The translations under genes and the position numbers were made by a program. This document shows positions 1 to 10,523 of a stretch of 64,000 nucleotides of DNA, piece by piece. The DNA comes from Fluviicola sp. (GTDB lineage: Bacteria > Bacteroidota > Bacteroidia > Flavobacteriales_D > Crocinitomicaceae): contig JARWZO010000006.1 in the NCBI GenBank assembly GCA_029866325.1, forward strand, positions 33,246-97,245. Reading direction: 5' to 3'. How positions within the stretch are numbered: position 1 is the stretch's first letter; each line of letters opens with the position of its first letter. The notes beneath the pieces are model-generated. The model worked only from the letters and a program-made list of their open reading frames with translations, was not told where the DNA came from and made no database searches.

Positions 1-3000
1 CACCTTCTTACCAAATCAGGAGCTAATGCTTCTCCGCTAGTAATCAATTTGGTAAGGCCAGACATTCTTTCGGTCAAATCTCTATAGGTAAAAATTGAAG
101 AGATAAAAACATCCAACATGCTCGGAACAAAATGCAAGCAGGTAACCTGGTGTTTTTGAATTAATTCCAATATTCTATCCGGTGATGCAATGTCATTTTT
201 ATGACATAAAACCATTTTTGTTCCCCAACAAAGTGGCATGAAAATTTCCCATACCGACACATCAAAAGTAAACGTGGTTTTTTGAAGAATAACGTCTTTA
301 GAAGTGAAGCCATATTGTTCCCACATCCATTGGATACGATTTACTACTCCACGATGCTCCAGCATACATCCTTTCGGATTTCCGGTTGATCCTGAAGTGT
401 AAAGTACATAGGCCAAATTGGAGGACGTTGTATCAAGAGCAGGGTTTTCACTTGAAAACTGATCGCTTTTTTTCTTGAAGCGACCTAATTCCAGTTCGTC
501 AATCACAACTTTTGCCTTACTATCTTCTAAGATATAATTCAATCTGAGGGTAGGATATTCCGGGTCAATGGGCATATAAGCGGCTCCGGATTTCAAAATC
601 CCAAGAATGGAAATAATCATCCACTCACTTCTGTCAAGCATTACTCCGATTAACTCGTCTGGCAAAATAGCGTATTCCTTTCTCAGGTAATCACCCAGTT
701 GATTTGCCTTTTCATTTAACTCACGATAGGTGTATGATCGATTTTCAATCACCAATGCAACACTTTCAGGCGTTTTGTCCACTTGTTCTTCAAACAATTG
801 TACCAGAGTTGCTTCGGTACGGTATGCCATTTTTGAATTATTGAATCCATGAATCAAGCGTTGTTGTTCCGATTCCGTCAAAAAGACCAATTGATTAAGC
901 GATTCTTGAGGAGACGAAATAACTTTTTCTGATAATTGGACAAAATGAGTTGCCAGTTGAAAAACGGTTTCCTGCTTGTATATATCACTATTGAAAACCA
1001 TTGTAAGCTCCAATGCATCATCAACTTCCTCAAAATTGAAAACCAAATCGAATCGGCTCATTGCATTATCAACACCTTGGTATTCTGATAATACAAAATC
1101 AGTATTTGCAGTAGTTTCGGCATTCAATTTGGTGTTTTGAAGTACGAGCATTACTTCAAATAATGCGTTTCTGCTTAAATCTCTTTTTAGATTTAGCGAA
1201 TCGACCAATTCATCGAATTGAAATGCTTGATTTTCGTATGCCTTTAATGTAAGTTCTTTGCACTGCGCCAATAGTTGATGAAAACTATCTTGCTCATTAA
1301 ATGTAGTTCTGAAAGCTAAGGTATTTAGGTAGAGGCCTATTTGATTCTCTAGTTCTACATGACCTCTACTAGCTATCGGACTTCCAATAATGATGTCTGT
1401 CTGCTTGGTGTATTTGTAAAGAAGCGCATTTAAAATTGTTAGCAAACTCATGAACAAGGTGGTTCCTGTTTCCTGAGAAGCATTTTTCAGATCTTGACTT
1501 AATTTTTTATTGAACACCGTTTTAAACGATTTTCCGCGATACGTTTTTATGGCTGGTCTCACCCAATCTCCTTGTAACTCTAACACCGGAATTTCACCTT
1601 CAAACTGTTTGAGCCAATAAGCTTTTTGTAATTGGAGCTCTGGTTTTTTTAATTGTTCGTGTTGCCAATTGGCAAAGTCTTTGTAATGAATCCGCAATGG
1701 CGTCAATGTATTGACTTCATTATTCTGATGCAGATTGTAAAAAAGAAGTAATTCTTTTATCACAATCTGCATAGACCAGCCATCGCTGATAATATGGTGC
1801 ATCACATAACTAAAGATCCATTCGTTCTCTTCAATCTGAAGCAAAGTTGCTCTGATGAGAGGTCCTTTCTCCAAATCGAATGATGCATTAAATTCTGATT
1901 GAATCAGGTCATGAAGGAGCATTTGTTGAGATACCATCCCTCTTAAATCTTGCTTCACAATTTTAAAACCTATTGCCTCCTCAGCTAAAATAAATTGCTT
2001 TACTTCTCCTTGATTGTCTTCTTTAAAGACAGTTCTTAAGCTTTCGTGACGTGAAAAAAGTGCGTGAAATGCAAAATCTAACGAGTCTTCATTAATTGAA
2101 CCGGAAAACCGGAAAACTCCTGGCATGTTGTAGGCCACATTAGCTTCAGTGATTTGACTAAGTATCCATAACCTTTTTTGCGAAGCTGTTAGTTCATAGT
2201 TGGGTGCCAATTCCAACCCTGGGATAATAAGAAAAGCCGTTTTACCCGTCTGCTGAATTAATGTTGCCTGCTGTTCTATTGTGGTATGGGTAAAAAGATC
2301 CGCCAATGGTATTTTTACATCAAAAACCTTGTGAATTTTAGTACTTAAACGGGTTACACTTAAGCTATGTCCACCGATTTCAAAAAACCCCTGATGAATC
2401 CCAGAAACTTTCTTGTGCAATAATTCTTCCCAGATATTGGCTAATTTAATTTCTGTTTCGGTACAAGGGGCAACATCATTCGCCGCTCTTAAATCAATCG
2501 AATTATCCAATAAATTGACCAATTTATTTCGATCAGCTTTACCATTTGATGTAAGCGGGATGCTATCCACTACTACAAAATGGCCAGGAATCATATATGC
2601 AGGAAGCTGATGGGATAAATACGATCGTATTTCATTCGAAGAAAGTTGAACATCGCTTACAACAAATGCTACCAATTCCTTCCTATTCTCTTCATCAGCT
2701 TTTGCAAGTACAAGTGCCGCAGTAATTGCCGAATGGTTTTGCAGTACAGATTCAATTTCGCCCAATTCGATTCGATATCCTCTAATCTTTACCTGATCAT
2801 CAATTCTACCAAGAAACTCTATATTTCCATTAGAAAGCCATTTACCCAGATCACCCGTTTTGTATAACAATTGATCGTTGAAATAAGGGTGTTTGATAAA
2901 TTTCGCATTCGTTAATTCCGGTTGATTGAAATATCCTCTTGCCAAGCTTTTTCCTGAAACACAAATTTCTCCCTGAATACCAATAGGAACCAAATTCAAC

Positions 3001-6000
3001 TTATCATCAAGGATATAAACTGAATTATTTGCTATTGGTTTTCCAATAGGAATTGAAGATTCTGAATCGGTAACAGTAAAGCTGGTGGTTACAACCGTAT
3101 TTTCAGTTGGTCCATAATTATTCACTACCTGATAGTTGGTTTTGGTAACGCGATGAAGCTGATCACCACCCAACAATAAGTAACGCAATGATTGATTATC
3201 GATTTCTTGAAACTGTTCGGCAAATTGTGTTGGTAAAAAGCTAATACTAATTTTATTGTTCTCGTAAAAAGCATTGAGTGAAACCGTGTCCAAACGAATG
3301 TCTTCCGGTACAATGTATACCGATGCTCCGCTCAATAAATAAGGGAATAGTTCCCAAACACTGGCATCAAATGCAACTCCTGCGTATAGAGTAGCGCGGT
3401 CATTTTCACTAATTGAAAAATGAGATTGATGCCAAAACACCAGGTTTACAACATTCGCATGTTCCACAATAACCCCCTTCGGTTTGCCCGTTGTGCCTGA
3501 AGTATAGATCACATAAGCAGCATCGTTTGGATCGTTGATCAGATCTATCGCAGCATTCGAATAATTGTGCTCCAGAGATTCAAAACGTTCCAGTTCATCT
3601 GTATCAATCAATAATTTGCAACCGCTGTCAGATTTGATATAAGCAATCCGTTCTGCCGGCGATTCAGGGTCGATTGGTACATAAGCCGCTCCCGATTTCA
3701 ATATTCCCAACAACGCTATTACCTGCCATTCACTTCTATCCAAAACAATACCAACCAAATCTTCACGCTGAATCCCATACATCGTTCGCAGGTACAAACC
3801 AAAACGCGTAGAGAGGAGATCCAACTCTGCATAACTCAACTGCTCGCCTTTGTGAACTAGGGCAATGTTGGTAGGGTGGTTGAGCACCGCATGAGCAAAA
3901 AGTTCCGTAATAGTCCCTGCAGGATAAGATACCTCTGTGGCATTAAAATCATTCAATAAAACCGATTTCTCACCCGTACTTATGTAGTCGATCTTGTTTA
4001 GAGACAATGTCGGGTCAGCACAAACTCCACCGATAACACCCTCGAAGTGCGTTAGCATCCGACCGATTGTCTCCGGTTCAAACAAATCCGAGTTGTATTC
4101 TATACTCAGTAATAATCCTTCAGGTAATTCACTAAAATGAAAGGTTAGGTCAAACTTCGTTACAACCTGATCCGATTCCTCATAAGGTAAAATCGTAACA
4201 TCACCCAATGATCTGGAAACAACCTCCTGATCGTTCAGGTTTTGAAGTACCATCATCACATCAAAAAGTGCATTACGACTCAGGTCCCGTTGCACCGAAA
4301 GGGCTTCAACCAATTCATCAAACGGATACGATTGATGGGCATACGCTTCAAGGGCAACCGAAACCGACTCTTGAAGCACATCCAAAAAGGTAGCTTGTTG
4401 CGAAAAACGACTTCGGAAGACCAGTGTGTTTACATAATAACCTATCTGATTTTCCAAATCAATGTGATCACGGCCTGCAACCGGACTACCGATCAGGATA
4501 TCATGCTGACCTGTATATCGGTAAAAAAGAGTGTTTAATGCAGCCAACAAACTCATGTATAACGTCGCACCGTGTGATGCACCAAGTTCATGAAAATCTG
4601 CTACCAACGAAGGCTCCAAAAGAAGCGATAACTTCGAACCGTTATAGGTCTTCAACGCAGGACGAAGATGATCAAAAGGTAGATCCAGGATCGGTAGATC
4701 GCCTCCCAATTGATTCATCCAATACGATTTACTTGATGAGAAAGCCTCAGTCTTAAGCTTCGATTGTTGCCAGTAAGAGTAGTCTTTGTAGTGCACACGA
4801 AGTGAAGCCTTTTCCGGTGCAATACCTGCTATCAAACCGGAGTAATTCTCAACTAATTCATCTATCAGTACATTCATCGACCAGCCGTCACTAATGATAT
4901 GGTGCATTGAAAAACTGAAAACATAACTTTGATCGGAGACTTGATAAATCCGGGCCCGTAACAAAGGTCCCTTTGATAAATCAAATGGTGTAACAAACTC
5001 AGAAGCGATGCCCTCACGAACAAGCTCTAAGTTGTTGGCAGAATCCCTCAGATCTTCGTAATCCATTACGAAGTTGGGCTCCGGTTGAATAATCTGAAAA
5101 AGCGCTCCTTCCGGATTCTCATAAATAACTGTTCTCAAGATCTCATGACGCTCTTGAAGCAGCTCAAACGACGCATTCAATTTATCACGGTCCAAAACAC
5201 CCTCGAACCGGTATGCACCAGACATATTATAAGCAATGTTCCCTTGCGAAAACTGACTTAAAACCCACAATCGACGCTGTGACGATGACAGCGGATAGAA
5301 TTCCAGCTTTGGTGCCGTTTCAAAAAACGCATAATCGCTCCTCTCAGATTCAACAAGCAAACGCCCCAAAGACTCAATCGTGGTATGTGTAAACAACAAC
5401 TTGAGGTCCACTACAACACCAAATGATTGATAAATACTATTCTTTAGGCGAAGTGCCTTCAAACTATGACCTCCCAATTCAAAGAAATCATCCTTGATAC
5501 CAATACGATCCTGACCTAACAATTCCTGCCAAATCAATACCAATTTCTCCTCCTCCTTAGTTTTAGGCTCACTATATTCAACCGATCTCAGAATGTTTTT
5601 ACTTGTTGGAACAGGTAATTTCTTTTTATCAATTTTTCCATTATTGGTCAACGGAAAATCTGCTATCGAAATAAAATATTCCGGCAGCATATACTCTGGC
5701 AAAAAGGTTTTTAGGTGATTTCTGACTTCAGTTATATTGACTTTCTGTTCTTCTGATTTAATATAGGCAACAAGATAATTTTCGCCCTTTTCATTTTTAA
5801 ACGACAGAGCTATCGCATTCCGAATAGGTTTGTAACTTGTTAACGCGTTTTCAATTTCACCTAATTCTATGCGATGACCCCTTATCTTAATTTGTTCGTC
5901 TTTTCTACCGGCAAAATGAAGCTGTTGATTCTCCCATTTTCCAAAATCTCCCGTTCGATAAAGTCGAACTCCATCTAAAACAGGTACATGGATAAATTTT

Positions 6001-8441
6001 TCATCTGTTAGTTCTGAATTATTTCTATACCCTTTTGCAACCCCTGCACCACCTATACAAATTTCGCCTATAAACCCATCCGGCACCTCTTGACCTTGTC
6101 CATTCAGCAAATAGATTTTTGTATTGGCGATTGGTATACCGATAGTTCCTATATCTTCTTTGGAAGATATACGATTGCATGTAGACCAAATGGTTGTTTC
6201 GGTTGGACCATACATATTCCAAAATTCCGAAGACGCACTCAATAAGCGTTCAGCAAGTGAACGATTCAGCAGTTCACCTCCGCAAAGTATTTTTAATCCC
6301 TGATTTCCACTCCAGCCGCTATCAAACAACATTTGCCAGGCAGATGGGGTTGCTTGCATGAACGATATATCGCTATCCGATAATACGTTCTTCAATGATT
6401 CTGCGTCTTTGACCATCTCTGAAGATGCAAGCACAACAGTTGCGCCTGTTATTAGAGGTAAGAACAGCTCCAATACCGAGATATCAAAAGAGTAAGTTGT
6501 TGTGGCAAGAAACCTGTCAGAAGCGGAAATAGCTATCCGTTCTTGCAAATCTATCAATAGATTCAACACATTTCCATGCGTAATTTCAACTCCTTTTGGA
6601 GCGCCAGTTGAACCGGAAGTGTAGATTACATAACATAAATCATTCGCTGATAAAGAAGAATCGATCGGTTCAAAATATACAGCTGTTTTTATCGGTTCAA
6701 TTTCTTCAAGAAAAACAACATTTTCGTCAAATGGTTGTAGTCTTTCTTGAAATAACTCTTGTGAAAGAATCAATTTTAACGAACTATCATTGACATAATG
6801 GGCAATTCTGCTTTCCGGTAAATCCGGGTCAATTGGTAAATAGGCTCCTCCTGATTTCAAAATACCGATCAAAGCAGGTAATAGTTGTTCGGATCGTTTC
6901 AGGAATACACCAACCAAATCACCTTGCTTTAATTTACAGTCATTTCTCAAATAGTGAGCTATCCGATTACTTTGTCTGTCAAGCTCAGAATAAGAAATAA
7001 TGTTCTCTTCAAACTCGAAAGCTGTATTATCAGGATTTTCAGTTACCTGTGCTTCAAAGTATCCAAGTAAATTTTCAGTGGAACTGAATGTACGGGAAAC
7101 CCCAACATGCGTATCATTTTTCTTGAGGTGTACCTTTTTCAGCGGAAGCAAGGTATTTCCAACAGCATTTTCAAGCAAGTGTTGGAACTGCTCTGTTAGG
7201 TTGCCTATCTGCTCTTCTGAAAAAAGATGAATTTTATAATCAAAGATAATTCGAACATCCCAGCTATCATTATAATCCAAGATGTGTACAGAGAGGTCTT
7301 CTAACTGTTCATTTCTGGGCATGTGATGGATAGAAACCGGATTCCCATCGAAGTCAGATAAATAGCTGTTTCTTTCAAAAGAAAACAACGTATTATAGAC
7401 TGTTTTTCCATTATCAAGTTCCTCCATCAGGTCAATCATAGGAAACTTGGAGTGCCGGTAACAACCACTTATTTCTTCCTTAGTTTTACGAGAAATACGA
7501 AGAATATCATCTTCGGAAGTTCCCGATAATGTAATCGGTAAGATGTTGAGAAACGCACCCACCGTGTTTTTTGATATCCGGCCATTTCGATTTAAAAGGG
7601 GGATTCCGACCACAAAATTTTCCTGGTCAAAAACCTTATTAATCAATGTATAAAACAATGAAAGGAAATAGTGAAAATCAGCAATACCATGTGACTCGGC
7701 CAAAGCACAAATTTCATTGTAGACAGGGCGCTTCAGAATAATTTCTTTCCTTGCAGAAAAGAAGGAGGTATCAATTCCTGGTATTTTTTCATATTGAATG
7801 ACATCTGGAGCATTCTTAAATTTTTCTATCCAAAATGCTTTATCATTTTCATACTTCACCGAATCCGTATAGGATTGATCTTCGAGGAGGTGTTTTGTAA
7901 AGTCGTGAAAAGGTTCGGAAGTATCGAAATAGGTGTTCTTTAGTTGCGAATAAATTTCGGTTACTTGATTAAAAATCAATGACAAAGAGAAGCCATCCGC
8001 GATTAAATGATGTACTTTGACGTACCAGTAAAATGTATTCTCCGCTGACTTGAGTAGTACCGTTGTAAAAAATTCCGTCTCGATATTGGCACTGATTTTA
8101 AAATTTTCGTTGATCCAATTCTCACAATCCAAAACGGCATTTTCTGATGCTGAAAAATCGTAAAACGGTACTTCCAGCGAATAATTTTCATCGAAATAAA
8201 GTGCATCTTTTCCGTCTAAAGAAGTCATTCTTATACGCAACGCATTGTTTTGTCTTAACAACGCATCGATTGCCTGTTGAAAAACATCACGATCTACCTC
8301 TCCCTGAATGACAGCGTATCCTCCAATGTTGAACAATGCCGACATAGGATGCAACCGTTGGGAAATCCAAATGGCATGTTGCACCTTGGTGAGAGGAAAC
8401 AAGTTGCGGTCATTTTTTTCTTCTTCAGATAGCAGTTGCAT
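1..8441 (-). CDS. Nonribosomal peptide synthetase, C-A-PCP-C-A-PCP-C-A (3' end beyond window)
   Basis: About 2813 residues are visible before the left edge. The order is a condensation domain (HHLIADG), A1 (YTSGSTGAPKG), PCP1 (GGHSLKA), C2 (HHIISDG), A2 (YTSGTTGKPKG), PCP2 (GGHSLSV), C3 (HHIISDG) and a truncated A3 (YTSGSTGNPKG). Aligning by eye to GrsA gives specificity codes D-I-L-Q-L-G-M-I-W for A1 (one change from the known Gly code), D-A-W-F-L-G-N-V-V for A2 (known Leu code) and D-V-W-H-I-S for the visible part of A3 (Ser-like). No epimerisation domain separates the modules, so L residues are expected up to A3. A leading C domain with no loading A domain, plus a free ACP and acyl ligase upstream, suggests an acyl starter or a partner NRPS. 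The ATG at 8441 follows the preceding gene's stop by about 30 nt; no Shine-Dalgarno is seen, as usual in this phylum. Termination domain and any later modules are outside the window. Confidence 0.95.
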   Translation of the reverse strand, partial: MQLLSEEEKNDRNLFPLTKVQHAIWISQRLHPMSALFNIGGYAVIQGEVDRDVFQQAIDALLRQNNALRIRMTSLDGKDALYFDENYSLEVPFYDFSASENAVLDCENWINENFKISANIETEFFTTVLLKSAENTFYWYVKVHHLIADGFSLSLIFNQVTEIYSQLKNTYFDTSEPFHDFTKHLLEDQSYTDSVKYENDKAFWIEKFKNAPDVIQYEKIPGIDTSFFSARKEIILKRPVYNEICALAESHGIADFHYFLSLFYTLINKVFDQENFVVGIPLLNRNGRISKNTVGAFLNILPITLSGTSEDDILRISRKTKEEISGCYRHSKFPMIDLMEELDNGKTVYNTLFSFERNSYLSDFDGNPVSIHHMPRNEQLEDLSVHILDYNDSWDVRIIFDYKIHLFSEEQIGNLTEQFQHLLENAVGNTLLPLKKVHLKKNDTHVGVSRTFSSTENLLGYFEAQVTENPDNTAFEFEENIISYSELDRQSNRIAHYLRNDCKLKQGDLVGVFLKRSEQLLPALIGILKSGGAYLPIDPDLPESRIAHYVNDSSLKLILSQELFQERLQPFDENVVFLEEIEPIKTAVYFEPIDSSLSANDLCYVIYTSGSTGAPKGVEITHGNVLNLLIDLQERIAISASDRFLATTTYSFDISVLELFLPLITGATVVLASSEMVKDAESLKNVLSDSDISFMQATPSAWQMLFDSGWSGNQGLKILCGGELLNRSLAERLLSASSEFWNMYGPTETTIWSTCNRISSKEDIGTIGIPIANTKIYLLNGQGQEVPDGFIGEICIGGAGVAKGYRNNSELTDEKFIHVPVLDGVRLYRTGDFGKWENQQLHFAGRKDEQIKIRGHRIELGEIENALTSYKPIRNAIALSFKNEKGENYLVAYIKSEEQKVNITEVRNHLKTFLPEYMLPEYFISIADFPLTNNGKIDKKKLPVPTSKNILRSVEYSEPKTKEEEKLVLIWQELLGQDRIGIKDDFFELGGHSLKALRLKNSIYQSFGVVVDLKLLFTHTTIESLGRLLVESERSDYAFFETAPKLEFYPLSSSQRRLWVLSQFSQGNIAYNMSGAYRFEGVLDRDKLNASFELLQERHEILRTVIYENPEGALFQIIQPEPNFVMDYEDLRDSANNLELVREGIASEFVTPFDLSKGPLLRARIYQVSDQSYVFSFSMHHIISDGWSMNVLIDELVENYSGLIAGIAPEKASLRVHYKDYSYWQQSKLKTEAFSSSKSYWMNQLGGDLPILDLPFDHLRPALKTYNGSKLSLLLEPSLVADFHELGASHGATLYMSLLAALNTLFYRYTGQHDILIGSPVAGRDHIDLENQIGYYVNTLVFRSRFSQQATFLDVLQESVSVALEAYAHQSYPFDELVEALSVQRDLSRNALFDVMMVLQNLNDQEVVSRSLGDVTILPYEESDQVVTKFDLTFHFSELPEGLLLSIEYNSDLFEPETIGRMLTHFEGVIGGVCADPTLSLNKIDYISTGEKSVLLNDFNATEVSYPAGTITELFAHAVLNHPTNIALVHKGEQLSYAELDLLSTRFGLYLRTMYGIQREDLVGIVLDRSEWQVIALLGILKSGAAYVPIDPESPAERIAYIKSDSGCKLLIDTDELERFESLEHNYSNAAIDLINDPNDAAYVIYTSGTTGKPKGVIVEHANVVNLVFWHQSHFSISENDRATLYAGVAFDASVWELFPYLLSGASVYIVPEDIRLDTVSLNAFYENNKISISFLPTQFAEQFQEIDNQSLRYLLLGGDQLHRVTKTNYQVVNNYGPTENTVVTTSFTVTDSESSIPIGKPIANNSVYILDDKLNLVPIGIQGEICVSGKSLARGYFNQPELTNAKFIKHPYFNDQLLYKTGDLGKWLSNGNIEFLGRIDDQVKIRGYRIELGEIESVLQNHSAITAALVLAKADEENRKELVAFVVSDVQLSSNEIRSYLSHQLPAYMIPGHFVVVDSIPLTSNGKADRNKLVNLLDNSIDLRAANDVAPCTETEIKLANIWEELLHKKVSGIHQGFFEIGGHSLSVTRLSTKIHKVFDVKIPLADLFTHTTIEQQATLIQQTGKTAFLIIPGLELAPNYELTASQKRLWILSQITEANVAYNMPGVFRFSGSINEDSLDFAFHALFSRHESLRTVFKEDNQGEVKQFILAEEAIGFKIVKQDLRGMVSQQMLLHDLIQSEFNASFDLEKGPLIRATLLQIEENEWIFSYVMHHIISDGWSMQIVIKELLLFYNLHQNNEVNTLTPLRIHYKDFANWQHEQLKKPELQLQKAYWLKQFEGEIPVLELQGDWVRPAIKTYRGKSFKTVFNKKLSQDLKNASQETGTTLFMSLLTILNALLYKYTKQTDIIIGSPIASRGHVELENQIGLYLNTLAFRTTFNEQDSFHQLLAQCKELTLKAYENQAFQFDELVDSLNLKRDLSRNALFEVMLVLQNTKLNAETTANTDFVLSEYQGVDNAMSRFDLVFNFEEVDDALELTMVFNSDIYKQETVFQLATHFVQLSEKVISSPQESLNQLVFLTESEQQRLIHGFNNSKMAYRTEATLVQLFEEQVDKTPESVALVIENRSYTYRELNEKANQLGDYLRKEYAILPDELIGVMLDRSEWMIISILGILKSGAAYMPIDPEYPTLRLNYILEDSKAKVVIDELELGRFKKKSDQFSSENPALDTTSSNLAYVLYTSGSTGNPKGCMLEHRGVVNRIQWMWEQYGFTSKDVILQKTTFTFDVSVWEIFMPLCWGTKMVLCHKNDIASPDRILELIQKHQVTCLHFVPSMLDVFISSIFTYRDLTERMSGLTKLITSGEALAPDLVRR

Positions 8442-8471
8442 AATGTATTCTAGTTGTTTAGAGAACAGTGG

Positions 8472-10094
8472 TCAGATAATAAACACTTCATCTTTTTCGT
8501 ATGCATAAAACAATTCCTTTTCACCGAATAATCGCTCTCCAATTATTCCTCTTTGGTTGCAGGAGTCAACAAGCATGTTCGATTGCACAATAGGATTCGA
8601 TTCATCAGTGTATTTAATGCTACTAATAAATTCCAACCACGGTTCTTGCCCCATAGCATAGACATATACTTCGCGCGGGTGAAAAATATTGATGAGATGC
8701 ATTCCTTTCTCAAAATTAGATCCAGAAAGCCTTCTGGAATTGTCCTTGTCGCGCGCCAAATTTTCGCTTAACAGCGGTCCGTATAACCAGGACAATGGCG
8801 CTCCATCGCATTCCATTCCAAGGAAAATGACATCAATATCGCCCACAAAACGGTGAACATGTTGGTAGAGTTTCGGTTCAATAATTTTTGAATCGGCTAC
8901 AAATAACAATGTAAATTGCTCAATAGCAATATGAAAACACGATTTGGATTTTACATTCAAATCACTGTGCTCCCCGGTAAATGGAATACCCGTTATCGTA
9001 CAATTTTTGAAACAGATCTCTTCCATTTCATTGATTTCAATCACATTATCAAAACCAATGTGCTTGAACATTAATTTCAAATTAGGGTCTTGCAGAGATC
9101 CATTTGTGGTTGATGGAACAATAATGTTTTTGATTTTATGGCGAAGAGGTAATAAGGTTTCGAGTAAAATATGGTCTTGATGATTGTGCGTTATGAGTAC
9201 ATAATCAATTGTATCCGGAAGATCAATATCCGAAAAATGAGCGATATCCGAATCATATCCATAATAGCTAATGAGCGGATCAACCAATATGGAAACATCC
9301 TTTGTTTCAATGAGAATACAAGCGTGGCCGAAATAGCGCATTCTTACTTTATCACCATCATATTTGTTATAAACAGTTGGTTTTTCCTCCGTAAAAAACG
9401 TATCAAACAGTGTGCGTTTCTCACTGGGAATATTTAGCTTCTTCGCAATTTCTTCAATTGATCCAGGGGTTCTTTTCATTTTGCTCAATGCATCTATTCC
9501 ATCAAAAGAAAATGGAATAGACAAATGGAGTACATGCGGCTCATCTAACTTAGGTGTACTCAAACAAAATGGGCGTTGGTCATTCTCAGTAATCCAAAGC
9601 GCAATACTTTGGGAAGAGGTATTGTAGAATTCACTTTTATACAATAGCGGTTCAAAAAAACGAAACGACGGATGGTTATTTAAATCGTAAACCAACTCAA
9701 CATACCCTTTCAGTAAATCGGGAACTTTACCGTATAGTTCTTCCATTGAATAACCTGTAGCATTTGCCTTCAGCATCTTATCCAAGTCAACAATTGCTAC
9801 TGACAATTCAATGAGCTTCGATTGATTTTGAAGCGTTTCTTCCCGCAGTTTCTTTATTTCATCCAGGCGTTGAACTTTAAAATCCATAAATGGCCCTCCA
9901 AGCATTTTCGGGTTTTTTACGGCCGATTCATGAATATCAGGAGCCAAAAGATATGATTCCATGATTTTCAAATGCCGATTTATGATGTTCATGGCTGCAG
10001 TTGCAGGCGATACAAGATGCGACCATGCATACCATTTTTCAATCAACGGTTCAATAACCAGGTTCGGTTTTAAGTAAAATTCTTTATCGCTCAT
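8472..10094 (-). CDS. CmlA-like diiron beta-hydroxylase of NRPS-bound amino acids (metallo-beta-lactamase fold)
   Basis: This 540-residue protein has an N-terminal domain of about 245 residues and a C-terminal metallo-beta-lactamase fold. The layout and length match CmlA (532 residues), the diiron oxygenase that beta-hydroxylates an amino acid tethered to a peptidyl carrier protein in chloramphenicol biosynthesis. Candidate metal ligands are H303, H305, D307, H308 (HNHQDH), E375 (in FTGEH), D401 (in FVADS) and H466. From memory of the CmlA structure (H305, H307, D309, H310, E377, D403, H468), every one is present with a constant offset of two. The glutamate at 375, where hydrolytic lactamases have histidine, is the diagnostic difference. 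The gene lies immediately upstream of the NRPS in the same direction, about 30 nt apart, so a PCP-bound residue such as Leu is the likely substrate. A plain hydrolase is the alternative but is less likely given E375. Confidence 0.85.
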   Translation of the reverse strand: MSDKEFYLKPNLVIEPLIEKWYAWSHLVSPATAAMNIINRHLKIMESYLLAPDIHESAVKNPKMLGGPFMDFKVQRLDEIKKLREETLQNQSKLIELSVAIVDLDKMLKANATGYSMEELYGKVPDLLKGYVELVYDLNNHPSFRFFEPLLYKSEFYNTSSQSIALWITENDQRPFCLSTPKLDEPHVLHLSIPFSFDGIDALSKMKRTPGSIEEIAKKLNIPSEKRTLFDTFFTEEKPTVYNKYDGDKVRMRYFGHACILIETKDVSILVDPLISYYGYDSDIAHFSDIDLPDTIDYVLITHNHQDHILLETLLPLRHKIKNIIVPSTTNGSLQDPNLKLMFKHIGFDNVIEINEMEEICFKNCTITGIPFTGEHSDLNVKSKSCFHIAIEQFTLLFVADSKIIEPKLYQHVHRFVGDIDVIFLGMECDGAPLSWLYGPLLSENLARDKDNSRRLSGSNFEKGMHLINIFHPREVYVYAMGQEPWLEFISSIKYTDESNPIVQSNMLVDSCNQRGIIGERLFGEKELFYAYEKDEVFII

Positions 10095-10117
10095 TACAAT
10101 TCGTTAAAGGTTAACTT

Positions 10118-10516
10118 TCAGTTTTGAATCAATTCTTCCAGGTCTTTATCTGCCCGTTTCCCAAATACTTTTGTTCCTGTATATAATGCGAGTCCTGCCA
10201 AAATCCCTCCAATACAACCTGAGATTAGTACCAATACCATTTTATCAACAGACATGACCTCACCGATTTTCTTTAAGATCGTGCTATCATATTTTTGTTC
10301 AAAAAAGATCATTGCACCCCCCCAGGTAAAAAACCCAGCCAATCCCCCTGTCCAAAACGTTTTGATATCCCATTGACGATGATCAATGAACACCCCTAGC
10401 AGAAACAATGGAACGGTAAAACTCCACCAGGGAAGAGTGGCAATCAAACCAGACGTTACAATCAATGCAATTGCAACAAGAAATACCAAAAATTTGATGA
10501 ATCGACTTATTTTCAT
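10118..10516 (-). CDS. Small integral membrane protein of the NRPS cluster
   Basis: A 132-residue protein with about four hydrophobic segments (roughly residues 5-27, 30-45, 56-74 and 92-112 counted from the ATG at 10516) and a charged C-terminus rich in Lys, Asp and Glu. I chose the ATG at 10516 (start MKISRF) because it lies 8 nt after the acylase stop. A longer reading from 10567 would overlap the acylase by more than 40 nt and begin with a polar, unlikely leader. The gene sits between the acylase and the CmlA-like hydroxylase in a tight operon. Its family is not recognised; an accessory role with the membrane-anchored acylase or export is possible but unsupported. Confidence 0.7.
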   Translation of the reverse strand: MKISRFIKFLVFLVAIALIVTSGLIATLPWWSFTVPLFLLGVFIDHRQWDIKTFWTGGLAGFFTWGGAMIFFEQKYDSTILKKIGEVMSVDKMVLVLISGCIGGILAGLALYTGTKVFGKRADKDLEELIQN

Positions 10517-10523
10517 TTCGAGA

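Noticed and set aside
8472..10094. Calling the CmlA-like protein a beta-lactamase resistance gene.
   Set aside because: The long N-terminal domain and Glu375 in place of the His ligand fit a diiron hydroxylase much better than a hydrolase.
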